Of a stretch of DNA of 64,000 nt, positions 19,703 to 32,531 are shown one piece after another. The translations under genes were made by a program, and so were the position numbers. Origin of the DNA: Brevibacterium daeguense (GTDB lineage Bacteria > Actinomycetota > Actinomycetes > Actinomycetales > Brevibacteriaceae); assembly GCF_021729135.1 (NCBI RefSeq), contig NZ_JAJTWW010000001.1, positions 558,001-622,000 of the forward strand, written 5' to 3'. Within the stretch, counting starts at the first letter, position 1; each line of letters starts with the position of its first letter. Below the pieces are notes generated by a model. The model worked only from the letters and a program-made list of their open reading frames with translations, was not told the DNA's origin and made no database searches.

Positions 19703-20533
19703 ATGCCGGATCGTTCGCTGAGTCTTGTCATCATCACCGGGGGATCCCGGGGGATCGGCCGCCGCCTGGCGCGGGGCTTCGCCCGGGAGGGCTTTCCGGT
19801 GCTGCTGACGGCCACCGATGAGGACCGAGCGAAGGACACCGCCCGTGAGCTCGCCTCGGGAACGGGGATGCGGATCGGCGGAGCCCGGCTGGATGTCACC
19901 GACGAGGACTCGATCGCCGCACTGCTGGATTCCGTGCGGAGCATCGAGCGCAGCTGGGGCGTCAGGCTCCGGGTCCTCGTCAACAACGCCGGTCGGATCG
20001 AATCGACCGAGGGGCCCCTGTGGGAGGCGAAGCCGGAGGACCTGCGCTCGGTGGTCGAGACGAACACGATCGGCCCACTGCTGCTCCTCAACGCCTTCGT
20101 GCCGCACCTGCTCGAGGTTGCAGAGAAGACCGAGCAGGCGGTTCGGATCATCGATCTCAACTCGGGATCGGGCGCCGTCGGCTCACCGCCCTACGCGGCG
20201 TACTCGGCCTCGAAGGCGGCGCTGTTCCGGATCGCGGACTCGGTGCACCATTACGGCTACGAGCGCGGCCTGCGCATCTTCGAGATGTCGCCGGGCGTGA
20301 TCGAGACCGACATGACCCGAGCGATGCCGGTCCACGACTTCCGCACCGACAAGGACTGGACGAATCCGGCCGAGGTCGTGGCGCTGGCGCTGGCCCTGGC
20401 CGGCGGCGACCTCGACGCCTGGTCCGGCCGCTACGTCCGCGCCGGGGTGGACACGGCGGAGTCCCTGGCGCGTGCGGCTGATTCCCTCGAGCAGAACACG
20501 CGGAAGCTTCGCCTCGACGTGCGCTCGGAGTGA
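19703..20533 (+). CDS. Short-chain dehydrogenase/reductase
   Basis: A classical SDR of 276 residues with a Rossmann fold. It shows the cofactor motif TGGSRGIG (12-19), NNAG, the catalytic serine (NSGSG), YSASK with the catalytic Tyr and Lys, and SPGVIETDM after the active site. The substrate is not predictable. The ATG lies 1 bp after the pheT stop, so it is probably cotranscribed with pheST although functionally unrelated. Confidence 0.88.
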   Translation: MPDRSLSLVIITGGSRGIGRRLARGFAREGFPVLLTATDEDRAKDTARELASGTGMRIGGARLDVTDEDSIAALLDSVRSIERSWGVRLRVLVNNAGRIESTEGPLWEAKPEDLRSVVETNTIGPLLLLNAFVPHLLEVAEKTEQAVRIIDLNSGSGAVGSPPYAAYSASKAALFRIADSVHHYGYERGLRIFEMSPGVIETDMTRAMPVHDFRTDKDWTNPAEVVALALALAGGDLDAWSGRYVRAGVDTAESLARAADSLEQNTRKLRLDVRSE

Positions 20534-20617
20534 ACGCCTAAGCTGAGACCGCGCGTGCACCGCGCACCGCACTTCGTACACTGCACACCGCACACCGATG
20601 ACACGACGGGTGGTCAC

Positions 20618-22603
20618 GTGAACTTGCTCTGGTCGATCCTGCTCGGACTGCTCAACGCACTCATCATGGGGGTGCTGGTCCGGCGGACCATCACCGTCGG
20701 CACCGGGGCCCTGCGCAACACGATCGTTTCGGTGGTGGTCGGGATGTCGCTGTGGCCGATCACGCTGGCGGCGTACCAGATGCTTCGGATCCCCCGGGGT
20801 GGGGACATTCCCTGGATCGAGACGAGCTTCCCCGCCGTCATGGTGTTCCTGCTGATCTTCGCGTGGCTCATCGTGATCCAGATGTTCGTGCTGCTCGCCA
20901 TCGAGATCGTCCTGCCCAGCGGAACCTTCAGTCACGTCGTCCGCTCCGTCTCCCGGCTTCCCGTGTGGTACCGCCGCGTGACCCGCCTCGGACAGATCCA
21001 GCGGATCCTCCTGCAGTTCGGTCTGTCGCGCTACTTCCGTCCCCGCATCCCGACGCTGCGCGTGTCGATGCGGGAGGCCGCCAGGACCACGGCCGAGGCG
21101 TTCGCCGCCGCCGGGGTCACCTTCGTCAAGCTCGGGCAGTTCGTGGCCACGCGGGCCGACATCGTGCCCGTCGAGTTCGTCGACGAGTTCTCGAAGCTCC
21201 AGTCCGATGTCCCGCCCGTGCCCTTCGAGGATCTTCGCGGCGAGCTCGAGGAGTTCTGGGGCGCTCCGGTCGAGGAGCTGTTCGCCGAGTTCGACACCAC
21301 GCCGCTGGCAGCCGCCTCGGTCGCGCAGGTCCACCGAGCAGTGCTGCCGAACGGCGCCGAGGTCGTCGTCAAGGTGCAGCGGCCCAGGCTCCGACGGCAG
21401 GTGCGCGCGGACTCCGACATCATCATGACGCTGGCCGAGCGCCTGGAGAATGCCGCCGGGTGGGCTCGCAGCATCGGCGTGCGGGCGATCGCCGGCAACT
21501 TCGTCGAATCGCTGCGCGAGGAACTCGACTACCGCGGCGAGCTGCGGCAGACGATCGCCCTGCGCGAAGCCGCAGGTCCGCACTCGGATTGCGCGGTCCG
21601 CATCCCCGAGGTGTACCCGGAGCTCAGCGGCGAGCGGGTCATCGTCATGGAGCGGATACGCGGTGTGCCGCTGGCGCAGGCCACCGGGACCCTCGACGGG
21701 CTGTCGCTTCTGGCTCGGCAGGACATCGCCCGCGATCTCTTCCTGCTCGTGGCACGACAGGTCCTTGTCAAGGGGATCTTCCACGCCGACCTGCATGCGG
21801 GCAATGTGATCATCGATGCCTCGGGTCGGGCAGGTCTCATCGACTTCGGGAACGTCGGCCGCATCGACAAGCGCGACCGGCGGGCGATCGCGCTGCTGCT
21901 GGTGGCATTCGAGCAGCAGAATTCGAACGCGGCGATGAATGCGGTCCTCGACATCTTCAGTCCCCCGTCCGGCCTCGACCTGCGAGCGCTCCAGCGGGAT
22001 ATCGGGCAGATCATGCTGCACTACGACGGAGGCATGCCCGGCGGCTCGTCTGCGCTGTTCACGGAGCTCCTGGGCTTCGTCGTCGACAAGGGCTTCGAGC
22101 TGCCGTCGGCTGTGGCGAGCGCGTTCCGCGCCATCAGCACGCTGGAGGGCAGCCTCAGGAAGCTCGATCCCGAAGTCGATCTGCTCGTCATGGTCCGCGA
22201 CCACAGCGACGCGCTGCTGCATGAGACCCGGAGCATCGGGGAGACGGCGGAGAATCTCGGCCTCTACATCAGCACCACCGCGCCGATGCTGGCCAGTCTT
22301 CCCTCGGAAGTCAGCCGGGTGGTCCAGCACCTGCAGGACGGCACTCTCGACATCGGCACCAGCGGGCTGAACATCGATCTCATCAAGACCCTCGTGCAGC
22401 GCACGGTGGATCAGCTGATCCAGGTCATCATCGCCTTCGCGCTGATCCTCGGGGGAGTGTTCCTGATGGCCGCCGACCTCGGTCCGGCGCTCACCCCGGA
22501 GCTCAACATCTTCACGTACTTCGGAGCGTGGGTCCTGCTCGGCGGCTTCGTGCTGGCCGCCGTCGTGCTCGCGCCATCGCTGCGGGAGCGGCAGAGCCGC
22601 TGA
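20618..22603 (+). CDS. ABC1/UbiB-family atypical kinase, membrane-bound
   Basis: A 661-residue protein. Two or three N-terminal transmembrane helices (within about 1-100) precede a UbiB kinase-like domain with the family's KxGQ motif (FVKLGQFVATRADIVP), the ATP lysine in VVVKVQRPRLR and HADLHAGNVIIDASGRAGLIDFGN. Two C-terminal transmembrane helices (about 608-655) follow. UbiB/COQ8 proteins support isoprenoid quinone biosynthesis through an ATPase activity. In menaquinone-using actinobacteria the role is less clear. The GTG at 20618 is chosen because the first membrane helix follows at once. Confidence 0.85.
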   Translation: MNLLWSILLGLLNALIMGVLVRRTITVGTGALRNTIVSVVVGMSLWPITLAAYQMLRIPRGGDIPWIETSFPAVMVFLLIFAWLIVIQMFVLLAIEIVLPSGTFSHVVRSVSRLPVWYRRVTRLGQIQRILLQFGLSRYFRPRIPTLRVSMREAARTTAEAFAAAGVTFVKLGQFVATRADIVPVEFVDEFSKLQSDVPPVPFEDLRGELEEFWGAPVEELFAEFDTTPLAAASVAQVHRAVLPNGAEVVVKVQRPRLRRQVRADSDIIMTLAERLENAAGWARSIGVRAIAGNFVESLREELDYRGELRQTIALREAAGPHSDCAVRIPEVYPELSGERVIVMERIRGVPLAQATGTLDGLSLLARQDIARDLFLLVARQVLVKGIFHADLHAGNVIIDASGRAGLIDFGNVGRIDKRDRRAIALLLVAFEQQNSNAAMNAVLDIFSPPSGLDLRALQRDIGQIMLHYDGGMPGGSSALFTELLGFVVDKGFELPSAVASAFRAISTLEGSLRKLDPEVDLLVMVRDHSDALLHETRSIGETAENLGLYISTTAPMLASLPSEVSRVVQHLQDGTLDIGTSGLNIDLIKTLVQRTVDQLIQVIIAFALILGGVFLMAADLGPALTPELNIFTYFGAWVLLGGFVLAAVVLAPSLRERQSR

Positions 22604-22626
22604 CCGGCATGAGCTGGGGCAGAAGC

Positions 22627-22660
22627 GCTGACCTGGGCTCAGGGGTGAGCCCAGGTCAGC
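22627..22660. terminator. Perfect 15-bp hairpin between UbiB-type gene and quinone oxidoreductase
   Basis: GCTGACCTGGGCTCA (22627-22641) and TGAGCCCAGGTCAGC (22646-22660) pair perfectly around a GGGG loop. It lies between two convergent genes and can terminate both. No T-tract follows on either side. Confidence 0.8.
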
Positions 22661-22678
22661 ACCAGACCGGGTCGAGGT

Positions 22679-23653
22679 TCAGGGGATGAGCACGACCTTG
22701 CCGGTGGTCCGACGTCCTTCGAGGGCCCGGTGCGCCTCAGCGGCCTCTGCGAGGGGGAAGGCGGCTCCCACCCGGAAGTCGAGCCAGCCGTTCTCCAGAC
22801 CGTCGAACAGCATCTCTGCCCGTTCGGTGAGCTCGGTCGGATTCGTGACGAACCACTGCAGCGAGGGGCGGGACAGGAAGATCCCGCCCGAGGAGTTGAG
22901 GCGCTGGATGTCGAAAGGCGGAACCGGACCTGAGGCAGCGCCGAACAGCACCATCGAGCCGCGGATCCTCAGCGATGCCAGGGACGCGTCGAAGGTGTCC
23001 CTGCCGACTCCGTCGTAGGCGACGTCGACTCCTGCCCCGCCGGTGAGCTCGCGCACCTTCGCAGTGATGTCGACGCCCTCGCCGTAGAGGAAGACCTCGT
23101 CGGCGCCTGCGCCGCGGGCCAGCTCGGCCTTCTCCTCGGTGCTCACGGTCGAGATCACACGACCGCCCAGGTGCTTGACGAGCTGGGTCAGGAGCAGGCC
23201 CACGCCACCGGCGCCGGCATGGATCAGAGCAGTCTGCCCGGGCTCGATGCGGTGGGAGCCGGTCGCGAGGTACTGCGCGGTCAGCCCCTGCAGCGGGATC
23301 GCGGCGGCGGCCTCGGCGGACACGCCGGCCGGCACTCGCATCGCCATGTCGGCCCGGACCGCGACCTTCTCGGCGTAGGAGCCGTGAGCATCGTGCCAGG
23401 CGACCCGGTCGCCCGGCGAGAAGCCGGTCACGCCCTCGCCGATCGCCTCGACGACTCCGGATCCCTCGACGCCGACCACATGCGGGTATTCCATCGGGTA
23501 GGCGCCGGAGCGGCGATAGGTGTCGATGAAGTTGATGCCCGCGGCACCGACCGCCACGAGCAGCTCCCCGGCACCCGCTGACGGCTCTGGCACTTCCGCG
23601 TACTCGAGGACTTCGGGGCCACCTGCGCGGGTGGCCTGGACAGCGTGGATCAT
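22679..23653 (-). CDS. Quinone oxidoreductase, zinc-independent MDR family
   Basis: A 324-residue medium-chain dehydrogenase/reductase of the NADPH:quinone reductase group. It has an N-terminal GroES-like domain (GINFIDTYRRSGAYP) and a Rossmann domain with HAGAGGVGLLLTQLVKHLGG. The zinc-binding cysteines of alcohol dehydrogenases are absent. The ATG at 23653 follows AGGAGG on the minus strand. It is divergent from argC, so its promoter region is shared with the ARG box region. Confidence 0.9.
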   Translation of the reverse strand: MIHAVQATRAGGPEVLEYAEVPEPSAGAGELLVAVGAAGINFIDTYRRSGAYPMEYPHVVGVEGSGVVEAIGEGVTGFSPGDRVAWHDAHGSYAEKVAVRADMAMRVPAGVSAEAAAAIPLQGLTAQYLATGSHRIEPGQTALIHAGAGGVGLLLTQLVKHLGGRVISTVSTEEKAELARGAGADEVFLYGEGVDITAKVRELTGGAGVDVAYDGVGRDTFDASLASLRIRGSMVLFGAASGPVPPFDIQRLNSSGGIFLSRPSLQWFVTNPTELTERAEMLFDGLENGWLDFRVGAAFPLAEAAEAHRALEGRRTTGKVVLIP

Positions 23654-23696
23654 TGTGCCTCCTGCGGGCATCGACCGGGGTCGTCCACGATCCCGG

Positions 23697-23734
23697 AATG
23701 AATAAAGAACATGTGTGATGTATAGTTATTCACA
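23697..23734 (+). promoter_or_regulatory. ARG box and leaderless promoter of the arg operon
   Basis: TGTATAGTTATTCA (23719-23732) matches the ArgR half-site consensus TGAAT-N4-ATTCA at 9 of 10 defined positions. A weaker site starts with TGAAT at 23699, which would place two 18-bp boxes 2 bp apart, near usual ArgR spacing. TATAGT (23721-23726) inside the strong box looks like the -10 element, and the argC ATG follows 7 nt later. ArgR bound here would cover the -10 element and start codon. The argR gene is in the same operon. Confidence 0.7.
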
Positions 23735-24801
23735 TGGCGGATTTCACTGTCGCAGTTTCAGGAGCCACCGGGTACGCCGGGGGAGAGATCCTGCGTCTTC
23801 TCAGCTCTCATCCTGACCTTCACGTTACAACGGTGTCCGGTCATTCGACAGCGGGGTCGAAGCTCGGCGAGCACCAGCCCCACCTCCTGTCCTATGCGGA
23901 CCTGACCGTTCGGGAGTCCACGGCCGAGGTGCTCTCCGGACACGACGTCGTGGTGCTGGCACTGCCGCACGGCGCCTCCGGTCGGATCGCCGCCGAGCTG
24001 GCCGACTCCTCTCCGGAGACCCTCATCATCGATCTCGCCGCTGATCACCGCCTGCAGTCGGCCTCTGCATGGGAGAAGTTCTATCAGTCCGAGCACCCCG
24101 GCACCTGGACCTATGGGCTGCCGGAGCTGCTGCTGCCGGGCGGTGAGAAGCAGCGCGAGCACCTGCGCTCCACGAAGCGGATCGCGGTTCCCGGGTGCAA
24201 TGTCACCGCGGTGACATTGGGCTTCCAGCCCCTGATCGCGGCGGGTGTCATCGACCCGAGCCGGCTCACCGCGGTGCTGGCCAACGGGGTCTCCGGTGCC
24301 GGCAAGGCGCTCAAGCCGCACCTGCTCGCCGCCGAGATCCTCGGCGATGCCAGTGCCTACGGCACCGCGGGCACTCACCGGCACGTGCCCGAGATCGAGC
24401 AGAATCTCAACGGGACCCTCGGGGAGCCGGCAGACTCCGGACCTGTGCGGATCTCCTTCACGCCGACTCTTGCGCCGATGTCCCGCGGCATCCTCGCGAC
24501 GTTGACCGCGCCGCTGACCGGCACCGCCGCCGACGTTGCCGCCGCCTTCGCGCAGACCTACGGGGACGAGCCGTTCATCCGCCTGCTGCCGGCCGGCCAG
24601 TGGCCCCACACCGCGGCGACCACGGGAGCCAACACCGCGCACATCCAGTTCGCCGTCGACGATCGCGCCGGCACGGTGCTCGTCAGCGTGGCACTGGACA
24701 ACCTCGTGCGCGGCACCGCCGGGCAGGCCCTGCAGTCGGCCCACCTGGCCCTCGGAATCGACGAGACCCAGTCCCTGCCCCGCGAAGGAGTCGCCCCGTG
24801 A
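23734..24801 (+). CDS. argC: N-acetyl-gamma-glutamyl-phosphate reductase
   Basis: An NADPH-dependent enzyme of 355 residues for the third step of arginine synthesis. It has a Rossmann motif GATGYAGGE (10-18) and catalytic C155 in AVPGCNVTAV. HRHVPEIEQNL near the C-terminus is also typical. The ATG at 23734 has no ribosome site and fits a leaderless mRNA. The stop overlaps the argJ GTG (GTGA). Confidence 0.97.
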   Translation: MADFTVAVSGATGYAGGEILRLLSSHPDLHVTTVSGHSTAGSKLGEHQPHLLSYADLTVRESTAEVLSGHDVVVLALPHGASGRIAAELADSSPETLIIDLAADHRLQSASAWEKFYQSEHPGTWTYGLPELLLPGGEKQREHLRSTKRIAVPGCNVTAVTLGFQPLIAAGVIDPSRLTAVLANGVSGAGKALKPHLLAAEILGDASAYGTAGTHRHVPEIEQNLNGTLGEPADSGPVRISFTPTLAPMSRGILATLTAPLTGTAADVAAAFAQTYGDEPFIRLLPAGQWPHTAATTGANTAHIQFAVDDRAGTVLVSVALDNLVRGTAGQALQSAHLALGIDETQSLPREGVAP

Positions 24802-25955
24802 GCGTGACCTATCCCAGCGGATTCACCGCAGCCGGCATCACCGTCGGGCTCAAGCCCAGCGGCAGCCCCGACCTCGCGCTGGTGCACAACCGCGGCCGCA
24901 GCGACGCAGTCGCCGCCGTCTACACCGCCAACCGGTGCAAGGCCAATCCCGTCCTGTGGTCCCAGCAGGCCTCCGCCGACGGGCGGGCCCGCGCCGTGGT
25001 CCTCAACTCCGGCGGCGCCAACTGCTACACCGGCGACTTCGGCTTCGAGACCACCCATCTGACGGCGGAGAAGGCCGCTGAGCTGCTCGGGCTCTCCGCC
25101 CTCGACGTGCTCATCTGCTCGACGGGGCTGATCGGCGTCGGGGGCCAGGACTTCCGTGATCGGATCGTCGGCGGACTGCCGGAGATCACCGCGGCAGCGG
25201 CGGAGGGTCCTGACTCCGGGAAGGCCGCGGCCGAGGCGATCATGACGACCGACACCGTGGCCAAGACCGTCGCCTGCGACGGTCCGGGCTACCGGATCGG
25301 CGGGATGGCCAAAGGCGCCGGAATGCTCGCGCCTGCGCTCGCGACGATGCTCGTCGTGATCACCACTGACGCCGACCTCGGCGCCGCCCAGCTCGACTCC
25401 GCCCTGCGGACTGCGACCGCGCGCAGCTTCGACCGCCTCGACACCGATGGCTGCATGTCGACCAACGACACAGTGATCCTCATGAGCTCCGGGGAAGCCG
25501 AGTCCGCAGACCTGACCGAGTTCACCGAACGGCTGACCGAGGTCTGCGTCGACCTGGCCGGGCAGCTGCACCGTGACGCGGAGGGCGCCCACCACGACAT
25601 CGTCATCACCACCCGGGGTGCCGCCTCGGAGGACGAAGCGGTCGAGGTGTCCCGGGCAGTGGCCCGGTCGAACCTGTTCAAGGCCGCGATCTTCGGGGAG
25701 GATCCCAACTGGGGGCGGGTCGTCGCCCAGGTCGGGACCACCGCCGCCCGGTTCGAACCCGACGCGATCGACGTCACCATCAACGGCGTGCCCGTGTGCA
25801 TCGCCTCGAGCCCGGGCGCGGACCGGGACGAGGTGCGCTTCGGACGCGAGGTGACCGTTGAGATCGACCTGCACGCCGGTGACCACCGAGCCAGCATCTG
25901 GACATCCGACCTGACCCACGACTACGTCGAAGAGAACAGCGCATACTCGACATGA
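24798..25955 (+). CDS. argJ: Bifunctional ornithine acetyltransferase / N-acetylglutamate synthase
   Basis: An autocleaving enzyme of 385 residues that recycles the acetyl group from acetylornithine to glutamate. In bifunctional forms it also acetylates glutamate from acetyl-CoA. The precursor is cut before T183 in the [14 protein letters not shown] motif to give alpha and beta chains. The GTG at 24798 overlaps the argC stop. Its presence explains the absence of argE and perhaps argA here. Mono- versus bifunctionality cannot be decided from sequence alone. Confidence 0.96.
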   Translation: MSVTYPSGFTAAGITVGLKPSGSPDLALVHNRGRSDAVAAVYTANRCKANPVLWSQQASADGRARAVVLNSGGANCYTGDFGFETTHLTAEKAAELLGLSALDVLICSTGLIGVGGQDFRDRIVGGLPEITAAAAEGPDSGKAAAEAIMTTDTVAKTVACDGPGYRIGGMAKGAGMLAPALATMLVVITTDADLGAAQLDSALRTATARSFDRLDTDGCMSTNDTVILMSSGEAESADLTEFTERLTEVCVDLAGQLHRDAEGAHHDIVITTRGAASEDEAVEVSRAVARSNLFKAAIFGEDPNWGRVVAQVGTTAARFEPDAIDVTINGVPVCIASSPGADRDEVRFGREVTVEIDLHAGDHRASIWTSDLTHDYVEENSAYST

Positions 25956-26895
25956 CCCCATCCCAATCGCCCACCGCCGCCGAACGCCTCGTCCGGGCCC
26001 AGTCCAAGGCGGAGACGCTGACGGAGGCCCTGCCGTGGATCAAGACCTTCGCCGGCGCCACCATCGTCATCAAGTACGGCGGCAACGCGATGATCTCCCG
26101 CGAGCTCCAGCAGGCCTTCGCCGACGACATCGCCTTCCTGCGGTTCGCGGGACTGCGGCCGATCGTCGTCCACGGCGGCGGCCCGCAGATCACCTCGATG
26201 CTCGACCGCCTGGGCATCCCGAGCGAGTTCCGGGGCGGGCAGCGGGTCACCTCGGAGGAGGCCGCCCAGGTCATCCGCATGGTGCTCGCCGGGCAGGTCA
26301 ACCGGGAGATCGTGTCGCGGATCAACATGAACGGCGACGCCGCGATCGGACTGTCCGGTGAGGACGCCGACCTGCTCCTGGCGGTCCCGGCGACGACCCT
26401 GGTCGACGGCGAGGTCGTCGACCTCGGGCGGGTCGGGGATATCCGGCAGGTCAACACCACCGTGCTGCGCGAGATGCTCGACGCAGGCAGGGTGCCCGTG
26501 ATCTGCTCCATCGCCGCGGAGCTCGGCGGAGAGGCCGGAAAGCCCCTCAACGTCAACGCCGACCTGGCCGCCGCGGCCGTGGCCCGGGAGATGAAGGCCG
26601 ACAAGCTCATCATGCTCACCGATGTGCCCGGCCTGTACGCGAACTGGCCCGACCGGGACAGCCTGATCTCGCAGATCACCCCGACCGAACTCCGCGAGCT
26701 GCTGCCGCGGCTGGACTCCGGGATGATCCCCAAGATGACCGCCGCGCTCGACGCCGTGGACCACGGCGTCCGGCAGGCTCACATCGTGGACGGACGGATG
26801 GCGCACTCGATCCTGCTGGAGATCTTCACCACGCAGGGGATCGGGACGATGGTCCAGGATCTCAGCACCGCTTCGGACCATAGGAAGGACCCGCA

Positions 26896-26899
<4 letters not shown>
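25952..26899 (+). CDS. argB: Acetylglutamate kinase
   Basis: An amino acid kinase family enzyme of 315 residues that phosphorylates N-acetylglutamate and is often feedback-inhibited by arginine. The phosphate-binding lysine lies in VIKYGGNAM and the glycine loop in [25 protein letters not shown] and GGMIPKM-like [11 protein letters not shown] are the C-terminal motifs. The N-terminal helix before the fold is compatible with the arginine-sensitive hexameric form. ATGA overlap with argJ. Confidence 0.97.
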
Positions 26900-29068
<2,169 letters not shown>

Positions 29069-29069
29069 G

Positions 29070-29603
29070 ATGACCGCCCAGCGCGCAACCGACGAGTACT
29101 CGGCACTGGCACCGGCGACGAAGGCCGCCCGGCAGCAGCTCATCGTCGACCTCATCCGGCGGGATCCCATCGGGTCGCAGTCCGAGCTGCTGCGAAGGCT
29201 GGCCGCCCGCGGCGTCTCCGTCACCCAGGCCACGCTCTCCCGGGATCTCCTCGAGCTCGGAGCGGTCAAGGTGCGCGGAGCCTCCGGGCCCGTCTACGCC
29301 GTTCCGGGCGAGGGCGGTGATCGCCGGCTGCAGCCGGCGGGCGAAGGCGAGGCGCTGGATGCCAAACTCCCGCGGATCCTCGAAGAGCTGCTGGTGAGCG
29401 CCACGAGCTCCGACAACCTCGTCGTCCTGCGCACTCCGCCGGGAGCTGCCCAGTACCTCGCCTCGGCGCTCGACCGGTCGGTCATCCCGGGGGTGCTGGG
29501 CACCATCGCCGGGGACGACACCGTCCTCGTCATCGCGGGCGAGGGCCATGCGGGCGAGGAGCTCGTCGACCGCCTGCTGGAACTCGCCGGCGACGGCAGC
29601 TGA
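29070..29603 (+). CDS. argR: Arginine repressor ArgR
   Basis: A hexameric arginine-dependent repressor of 177 residues. It has an N-terminal winged helix (about 18-85, [33 protein letters not shown]) and a C-terminal oligomerisation and arginine-binding domain with the motif [14 protein letters not shown]. The ATG at 29070 is 1 bp after argF. It presumably acts on the box in front of argC and so represses its own operon. Confidence 0.96.
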   Translation: MTAQRATDEYSALAPATKAARQQLIVDLIRRDPIGSQSELLRRLAARGVSVTQATLSRDLLELGAVKVRGASGPVYAVPGEGGDRRLQPAGEGEALDAKLPRILEELLVSATSSDNLVVLRTPPGAAQYLASALDRSVIPGVLGTIAGDDTVLVIAGEGHAGEELVDRLLELAGDGS

Positions 29604-29617
29604 GCTGCGACCTGATC

Positions 29618-29680
29618 TTCACCACCCGGAACTCGACCATCACCCGGAACTTCACCACCATCCTGAACTTCACCACCACA
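29618..29680. repeat. Degenerate 18-bp tandem repeats between argR and argG
   Basis: The units end in GGAAC or TGAAC and start with TTCACCACC or TCGACCATC: 29618-29632 (15 bp), 29633-29650, 29651-29668 and a partial copy at 29669-29680. They fill most of the 93-bp gap. A promoter or ArgR site for argG was not recognised in them. Confidence 0.65.
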
Positions 29681-29696
29681 CCGTAAGGAGAACCCC

Positions 29697-30911
29697 ATGA
29701 CAGAACGCGTCGTCCTCGCCTACTCGGGCGGACTGGACACCTCGGTCGCGATCGGCTGGATCAAGGAGGCGACCGGAGCAGACGTCGTCGCGATGGCCGT
29801 CGACGTCGGACAGGGAGGCGAGGACCTCGAGACCATCCGCCAGCGCGCACTGGACTGCGGAGCGGTCGAGGCCTACGTCGCGGACGCCCGCGACGAGTTC
29901 GCCGAGGAGTACTGCATGCCCGGCCTCAAGGCCAACACCCTGTACATGGACGCCTATCCGAACGTCTCGGCCCTGTCGCGGCCGGTGATCGTCAAGCACC
30001 TCGTCGCGGCCGCCCGCCAGTTCGGCGCCACCACGGTCGCCCACGGCTGCACCGGCAAGGGCAACGACCAGGTCCGGTTCGAGGTCGGCATCACTTCGCT
30101 GGCCCCGGACATGAAGTGCATCGCCCCGGTGCGCGACCTGGCCCTGACCCGCGAGAAGGCCATCGAGTACGCCGAGCGCAACAGCCTCCCGATCGTCACC
30201 ACCAAGTCGAACCCGTTCTCCATCGACCAGAACGTCTGGGGTCGCGCAGTGGAGACCGGATTCCTCGAGGACATCTGGAACGGCCCCACCAAGGACGTCT
30301 ACGACTACACGGACGACCCGGCGTTCCCGCCGCCGGCCGACGAGGTCATCATCACCTTCGAGAAGGGCATCCCGGTCGCGATCGACGGCCGGCCCGTGAC
30401 CCCGCTGCAGGCGATCGAGCAGCTCAACCACCGCGCAGGAGCCCAGGGGATCGGACGCATCGACATCGTCGAGGACCGACTGGTCGGCATCAAGAGCCGC
30501 GAGGTCTATGAAGCCCCAGGCGCGATGACGCTGATCGCCGCGCACCGGGAGCTCGAGAACGTCACCCTCGAGCGCGAGCAGGCCCGCTTCAAGAAGCTCG
30601 TCGACCAGCGCTGGACCGAGGTCGTCTACGACGGTCAGTGGTTCTCGCCGCTGAAGAAGTCGCTCGACGCCTTCATCGACCAGACCCAGGAGTACGTCTC
30701 CGGCGACATCCGGATGGAGCTCCACGGCGGGCGCGCAACCGTGGTGGGACGCCGCTCGGAGACCTCGCTCTACGACTTCAACCTCGCCACCTACGACGAG
30801 GGCGACACCTTCGACCAGTCCTCGGCCCGCGGATTCATCGACATCTACGGACTGGCCTCCAAGCAGGCCGCAGCCCGCGACCACCGCTTCGGCAAGGGCC
30901 TCAAGCTCTGA
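29697..30911 (+). CDS. argG: Argininosuccinate synthase
   Basis: An ATP pyrophosphatase-type enzyme of 404 residues that condenses citrulline and aspartate. The PP-loop is [11 protein letters not shown] (8-18). [13 protein letters not shown] binds substrate. The ATG at 29697 follows AAGGAGAACCCC. It lies beyond a 93-bp repeat-containing gap, so it may be expressed partly apart from argCJBDFR. It is followed by a strong terminator. Confidence 0.97.
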   Translation: MTERVVLAYSGGLDTSVAIGWIKEATGADVVAMAVDVGQGGEDLETIRQRALDCGAVEAYVADARDEFAEEYCMPGLKANTLYMDAYPNVSALSRPVIVKHLVAAARQFGATTVAHGCTGKGNDQVRFEVGITSLAPDMKCIAPVRDLALTREKAIEYAERNSLPIVTTKSNPFSIDQNVWGRAVETGFLEDIWNGPTKDVYDYTDDPAFPPPADEVIITFEKGIPVAIDGRPVTPLQAIEQLNHRAGAQGIGRIDIVEDRLVGIKSREVYEAPGAMTLIAAHRELENVTLEREQARFKKLVDQRWTEVVYDGQWFSPLKKSLDAFIDQTQEYVSGDIRMELHGGRATVVGRRSETSLYDFNLATYDEGDTFDQSSARGFIDIYGLASKQAAARDHRFGKGLKL

Positions 30912-30969
30912 ACCTGGGGCATCGAACGCTGGGTCCGCAGCAGTGAGCTCCGGACCCGGCACACCCCGG

Positions 30970-31016
30970 CCGAGGCGGTCCGGCACCTTCCATGAGAAGG
31001 CGCCGGACCGCCTCGG
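30970..31016 (+). terminator. 15-bp hairpin between argG and argH
   Basis: CCGAGGCGGTCCGGC (30970-30984) pairs perfectly with GCCGGACCGCCTCGG (31002-31016). The 17-nt loop has an inner CCTT/AAGG pairing. TCCTCCCT follows rather than a T-tract. It splits argH from the upstream arg genes. Its core CCGAGGCGGTC recurs in the hairpin at 41637. Confidence 0.8.
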
Positions 31017-31025
31017 TCCTCCCTC

Positions 31026-31031
31026 TAGACT
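31026..31031 (+). promoter_or_regulatory. Candidate -10 box for argH
   Basis: TAGACT lies 9 bp after the terminator stem and 40 nt before the argH GTG, so argH probably has its own transcript. No ARG box was recognised beside it. Confidence 0.45.
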
Positions 31032-31050
31032 GACATCGACCGCACCCTGA

Positions 31051-32490
<1,440 letters not shown>

Positions 32491-32531
32491 ACCGCTAGGA
32501 TGAGCCGAGACTCTGAAGAGAAAGGCGGATC

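Noticed and set aside
20183..22330. Open minus-strand frame opposite the SDR and UbiB-type genes
   Set aside because: Shadow frame. It crosses two conserved plus-strand genes and has no recognisable domain.
32491..32531. T-box leader for tyrS (and similarly for pheS)
   Set aside because: The gaps are too short, and neither a specifier loop nor the T-box motif is seen.
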